From assembly GCA_033239525.1 (NCBI GenBank), contig BSYO01000036.1, positions 8,454,126-8,518,125 on the forward strand: 64,000 bases of DNA, read 5' to 3'. How positions within the stretch are numbered: the first letter of the stretch is position 1; each line of letters starts with the position of its first letter. The notes beneath the pieces were generated by a model that was given only the letters and a program-made list of their open reading frames with translations, did no database searches and was not told where the DNA came from. This DNA comes from Nepenthes gracilis (Eukaryota; Streptophyta; Magnoliopsida; Caryophyllales; Nepenthaceae). This document shows, piece after piece, positions 61,056 through 64,000 of this stretch. The position numbers and the translations under genes are program-made.

Positions 61056-61794
61056 TTGGCGCCGTATATGAGAAACGACTTAAAAGTCTAACCACCAACT
61101 ATCATATTCATATTCCAGATAAAACGATGGTAAACATCAGAGCGCAAGTTAGCGTGCCAGCAAAGGACGCTGCCCCCATTGTGATGACCCCTCAATGGAT
61201 AGCCAGGTGGGCGAGTGACCTAAGACTAACGTACATGAACTCGTCGCTGAGGTAAGAGACATGAAGTAGATGCTCCATGCATTCTTTGCCTGCATGGATG
61301 GGCAACGGCTGGGGGCTCCCCTCGTCACTTAGGCTTCGATCTCGAGGCGAAGCAACTGGACATCGAGGCACTCAGTTGTGAAGAGCCCGCGGCTTGACAA
61401 TATTGCGGTCTAGGCGGCCTTGAGTAGAAGGGCCCAAACGTGGTTGCAGGGCCAACCAAGTCATAAGACGTGCGAGAAAAGTCCAGAGCGGCAAAACCTT
61501 CGTAATTCTCGTAGCAATAAGAGGCCCATGACCCAAGTAGAGGCCTCGTGCAATATGCGACCACCATAGGCTGGTAGTTGCTACGCTCCTCACATTAGCC
61601 CAAAGACTTCAGAGCTCAGGGCTTTTCTTAACACTAAGAGGAATGCTTCCTCCTGTTGTATGGAAGAGAAGGTAAAGAAAATATGGTAGTATGTATTAAA
61701 GGGAGATGCTAGCCGATAGTCCCTTGATCTGAGGAGATCATCGTTTACAATGAATATCCGGACGTAGCCACTCCTATTCAAGTTTAAAATGCTG

Positions 61795-62310
61795 ACCCTG
61801 GATGCGTATGACAGGAGTACTAACCCAATGGACCACTTGGACTATTTTCATATGCTAATGACCTTCTAGGGCTTAGGAGAGGCTACCGTGTGCCAATATT
61901 TTCTCCTAACTCTCAAGGAAGATGCTTGAATCTAGTTCTATGGCCTCAAGCTAAACTTGATTCGGTATTTGATGAGCTCACCGATTGCTTCTTGTGCCAG
62001 TTTTCCTCTGACCTGAGGGAGGAGAAGCAGCCGTGGCACCTTGTCCTCTTTCGACAAAAAACAAGACAAAGGTTTGAAATGCTTCCTGACCCGGTTCAGC
62101 ACCAAGGCCCACATAATACCTAAACTCTTTGACGAGGTGAAGCTAAACGCCTTCATCGTCACGCTGGAGCCAGGAGAGTTTTTGAAACACCTGGCCCACT
62201 AGTGCCCTCAGACCTTTAGAAAAGTTAGAGTCATCGCCTGGGCCTACATAGTTACTGAAGAGGCCAACGATGTGAAGCGCCCCGAGTGCATGGACTGACC
62301 CCCAAGGGGC
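61795..62310 (+). pseudogene. Tat element gag core
   Basis: The frame reads LDAYDRSTNPMDHLDYFHML, then a stop in place of a Trp-like codon, GEATVCQYFLLTLKEDA, and after further frame changes FDEVKLNAFIVTLEPGEFLK. Spacing and motifs fit the Retrotrans_gag core of Tat-lineage elements. At least four inactivating changes are visible. Confidence 0.75.
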
Positions 62311-63039
62311 CGGCTGACGGGAAGAAGAGGAACAGGGACAACAACCGCTCTCGTGAACCCTGAAAGTAGCCACCGTCTGAGTTGGATGTCCAAAGGGAGT
62401 ACAGATTTCTAAACCTAACTCTGCTGAACGACATCCGCGCAAACATCCTGATGTAATCTAGGATGATAAGTTCCCAAAATAGTCCAAAGTACCAAGGAAC
62501 CCAAAGGGAGGAGACTAGATAAAATATTATCACTACCATTGATCTCTCAGGTATAGTATTGAGGACTATCGGACTCATTAGAAGGAGATTGAAGACCTAG
62601 TCCGCCAAGAACATCTGGCCAGGTTCTTATGAAACTTGAAATAGGCTTCTACGGTGGCAGGAGAAGATACACAAGAGCAACCGAGGAACCAAGTTGTGAT
62701 CGGGGTTGTTAATATAGTGACAACCAAACCAACCAAGGGTAACACCCCAGACCGCCTAGAGACTGCCTCCAGTAGCAAGAAGCCCAGGATAGGAGTTAAA
62801 ACTAATATCATTAGTTTTAGTAATGACGATATGACTTATATAATAACTCTCCATTCGAATATCTGGTTGTATCCGCTCTCGTTTTGAACGGTATGATAGA
62901 CTATTAGCTGAAACGAATCCTTATTGATAATGAAAACTTTCAAAATTTATTGTATTTTTATACTTTCTTTAAACTTGGACTAAGAAAGAGCCAAATAAAG
63001 CCAACCAAGGGATCACTATACGGCCTAGACAATGAGCTG

Positions 63040-64000
63040 GTACTAGTATAAGGAGCCATCCAGCTAGAGGTCGAGCTAGGGACATACCAACAAACGACCT
63101 CCTGGATGTTCATGTTCCTTGTAGTGGATCTCTCCTTAGTCTACAACGCAATCCTGGGGTGGCCCTACCTGATTCGTTCGGAGCAGTGACATCAATCACC
63201 CACTTGAAGATAAAGTTTTCAACCCCGTGCAGCGTCAAAGAGGTCCTAAGTGACAAAAGGGTTGGCTGGACATGCTATCTATCCCAGATCATACAAGCGG
63301 CTACTAACTCACTGATCGAGGATCTCGACTTCTGCGACGAAACCACCCTGCAGCAAGCCTAGTCGGGGGAAGCAACAAACCAAGTTCCCTTAGACCCCAC
63401 CAAACCCGAGAAGTATGTGCAAATCAGGAGTTCCCTACCAGGTCCCCTCCACGATCGCCTTATAACCTTCCTCAGGCAAAACTCCAATATCTTCACGTGA
63501 ACACCCACTGACATGTCAGGGATTCTAATAGGAATAATGGTCCACAAGTTAGGCCTCAATTTCGGTTAGAAGTCTATCGATAAAAAAGGCAGAAACCACT
63601 TTATCGAGAAGCTAATCACCATCCAAGAGGAAGCAAAGAAGTTGCTCGACGTAGGGTTCATCAGGGAGATATGGTACTCGGACGGTTGCCCAATTTGGTC
63701 CTCGTTATGAATAGTAATGGGAAATGGTAGTGTGAATCACTTCACTGGTGTGAATAAAGCCTATTCGAAGGATAGCTTCCCGTTACCAGTGATCAACTTG
63801 TTGGTGGACTCCATGTTAGGCCACGAATTGTTGAGTTTCATGGATGTCTATTTGAGCTACAACCAGATTATGATGAGTCCCGAGGATGAAGAGTACACCT
63901 CCTTCAAGACTAACTAGGACATTTATTACTACAAGGTTATGCCCTTTAGTCTGAAGAATGTCGTGGCAACTTACCAAGCATCTTGTGAACAAGATACTCG
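63040..64000 (+). pseudogene. Tat element protease and reverse transcriptase start
   Basis: The protease end reads FLVVDLSLVYNAILGWPYLI, then SITHLKIKFSTPCSVKEVLS (63080-63260). RT begins with LHDRLITFLRQNSNIFT (~63450) and EEAKKLLDVGFIREIWYSDG, then NKAYSKDSFPLPVINLLVDS, HELLSFMDVYLSYNQIMMS and YYKVMPFSLKN up to the window edge. The catalytic DD box lies beyond the end. Several stops are visible (for example 63484 region and 63708 region). Confidence 0.85.

Larger units (their letters stand above)
60381..64000 (+). mobile_element. Tat/Retand-type gypsy element, 5' part
   Basis: LTR end, primer site, gag, protease and the first part of RT are present in plus orientation and run off the right edge. 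The LTR end carries the block tttttaacttaagagtcgga at 60872, and the primer-like TTGGCGCCG at 61056 follows the Tat pattern. All coding parts are broken by stops and frameshifts. Confidence 0.82.

Noticed and set aside
1..64000. tRNA, rRNA or organellar DNA insertions
   Set aside because: None recognised. tRNA-like matches are only retroelement primer-binding sites.

Overview
The window is nuclear DNA of a flowering plant, probably a dicot: AT-rich, intron-containing genes, plant LTR-retrotransposon lineages, and three 100-N scaffold gaps (18235-18334, 34609-34708, 60281-60380). One gene looks intact, a two-exon UNC93-like membrane protein on the minus strand (54923-56690). Almost everything else is transposable elements, often nested, and dead copies of one host gene, the plant sphingoid long-chain-base kinase LCBK1. 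Family names come from protein motifs read by eye; no database search was possible.

Layout. (1) 1-14271: a degenerate Ty3/gypsy-like element, Gypsy-1. Its 5' LTR runs off the left edge and is split by a 4.85-kb Mutator-like element (MULE, 83-4934) with ~1.1-kb terminal inverted repeats and a 10-bp target duplication. The MULE carries an LCBK1 piece with its intron and the last four exons of a second, unrecognised gene, so it is a Pack-MULE. (2) 14272-18631: AT-rich intergenic DNA, a relic LTR and an 84/85-bp minisatellite. (3) 18632-24534: a full-length but dead Ty1/copia element (minus, Copia-1) with TTCnnGAA clusters in its LTR. (4) 24549-32122 and 44900-52510: two arms of a ~7.6-kb inverted duplication. 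Each holds the 5' half of an LCBK1 pseudogene, a 5'-truncated chromovirus and a Tat-type solo LTR. The right arm continues into the remaining LCBK1 exons down to 40294. (5) 32123-40116, between the arms: an LTR-like region with short tandem repeats, a truncated Gypsy-3 and a nearly complete Gypsy-2 (both minus). (6) 52511-57597: UNC93-like gene and intergenic DNA. (7) 57598-64000: the 5' end of a plus-strand copia element, the 3' part of a minus-strand copia element, then a Tat/Retand-type gypsy element running off the right edge in reverse transcriptase.

The most informative system is the LCBK1 fragment family. One ancestral gene was broken by a chromovirus and a Tat element, then partly duplicated in inverted orientation. 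A separate LCBK1 piece, with exon sequence missing from both resident arms, was captured by the MULE. In the arms the catalytic GGDG motif has become SGDG (left) and SGYG (right). The inverted arms, and the hairpin-rich MULE ends, are also plausible sources of double-stranded RNA, which is inference.
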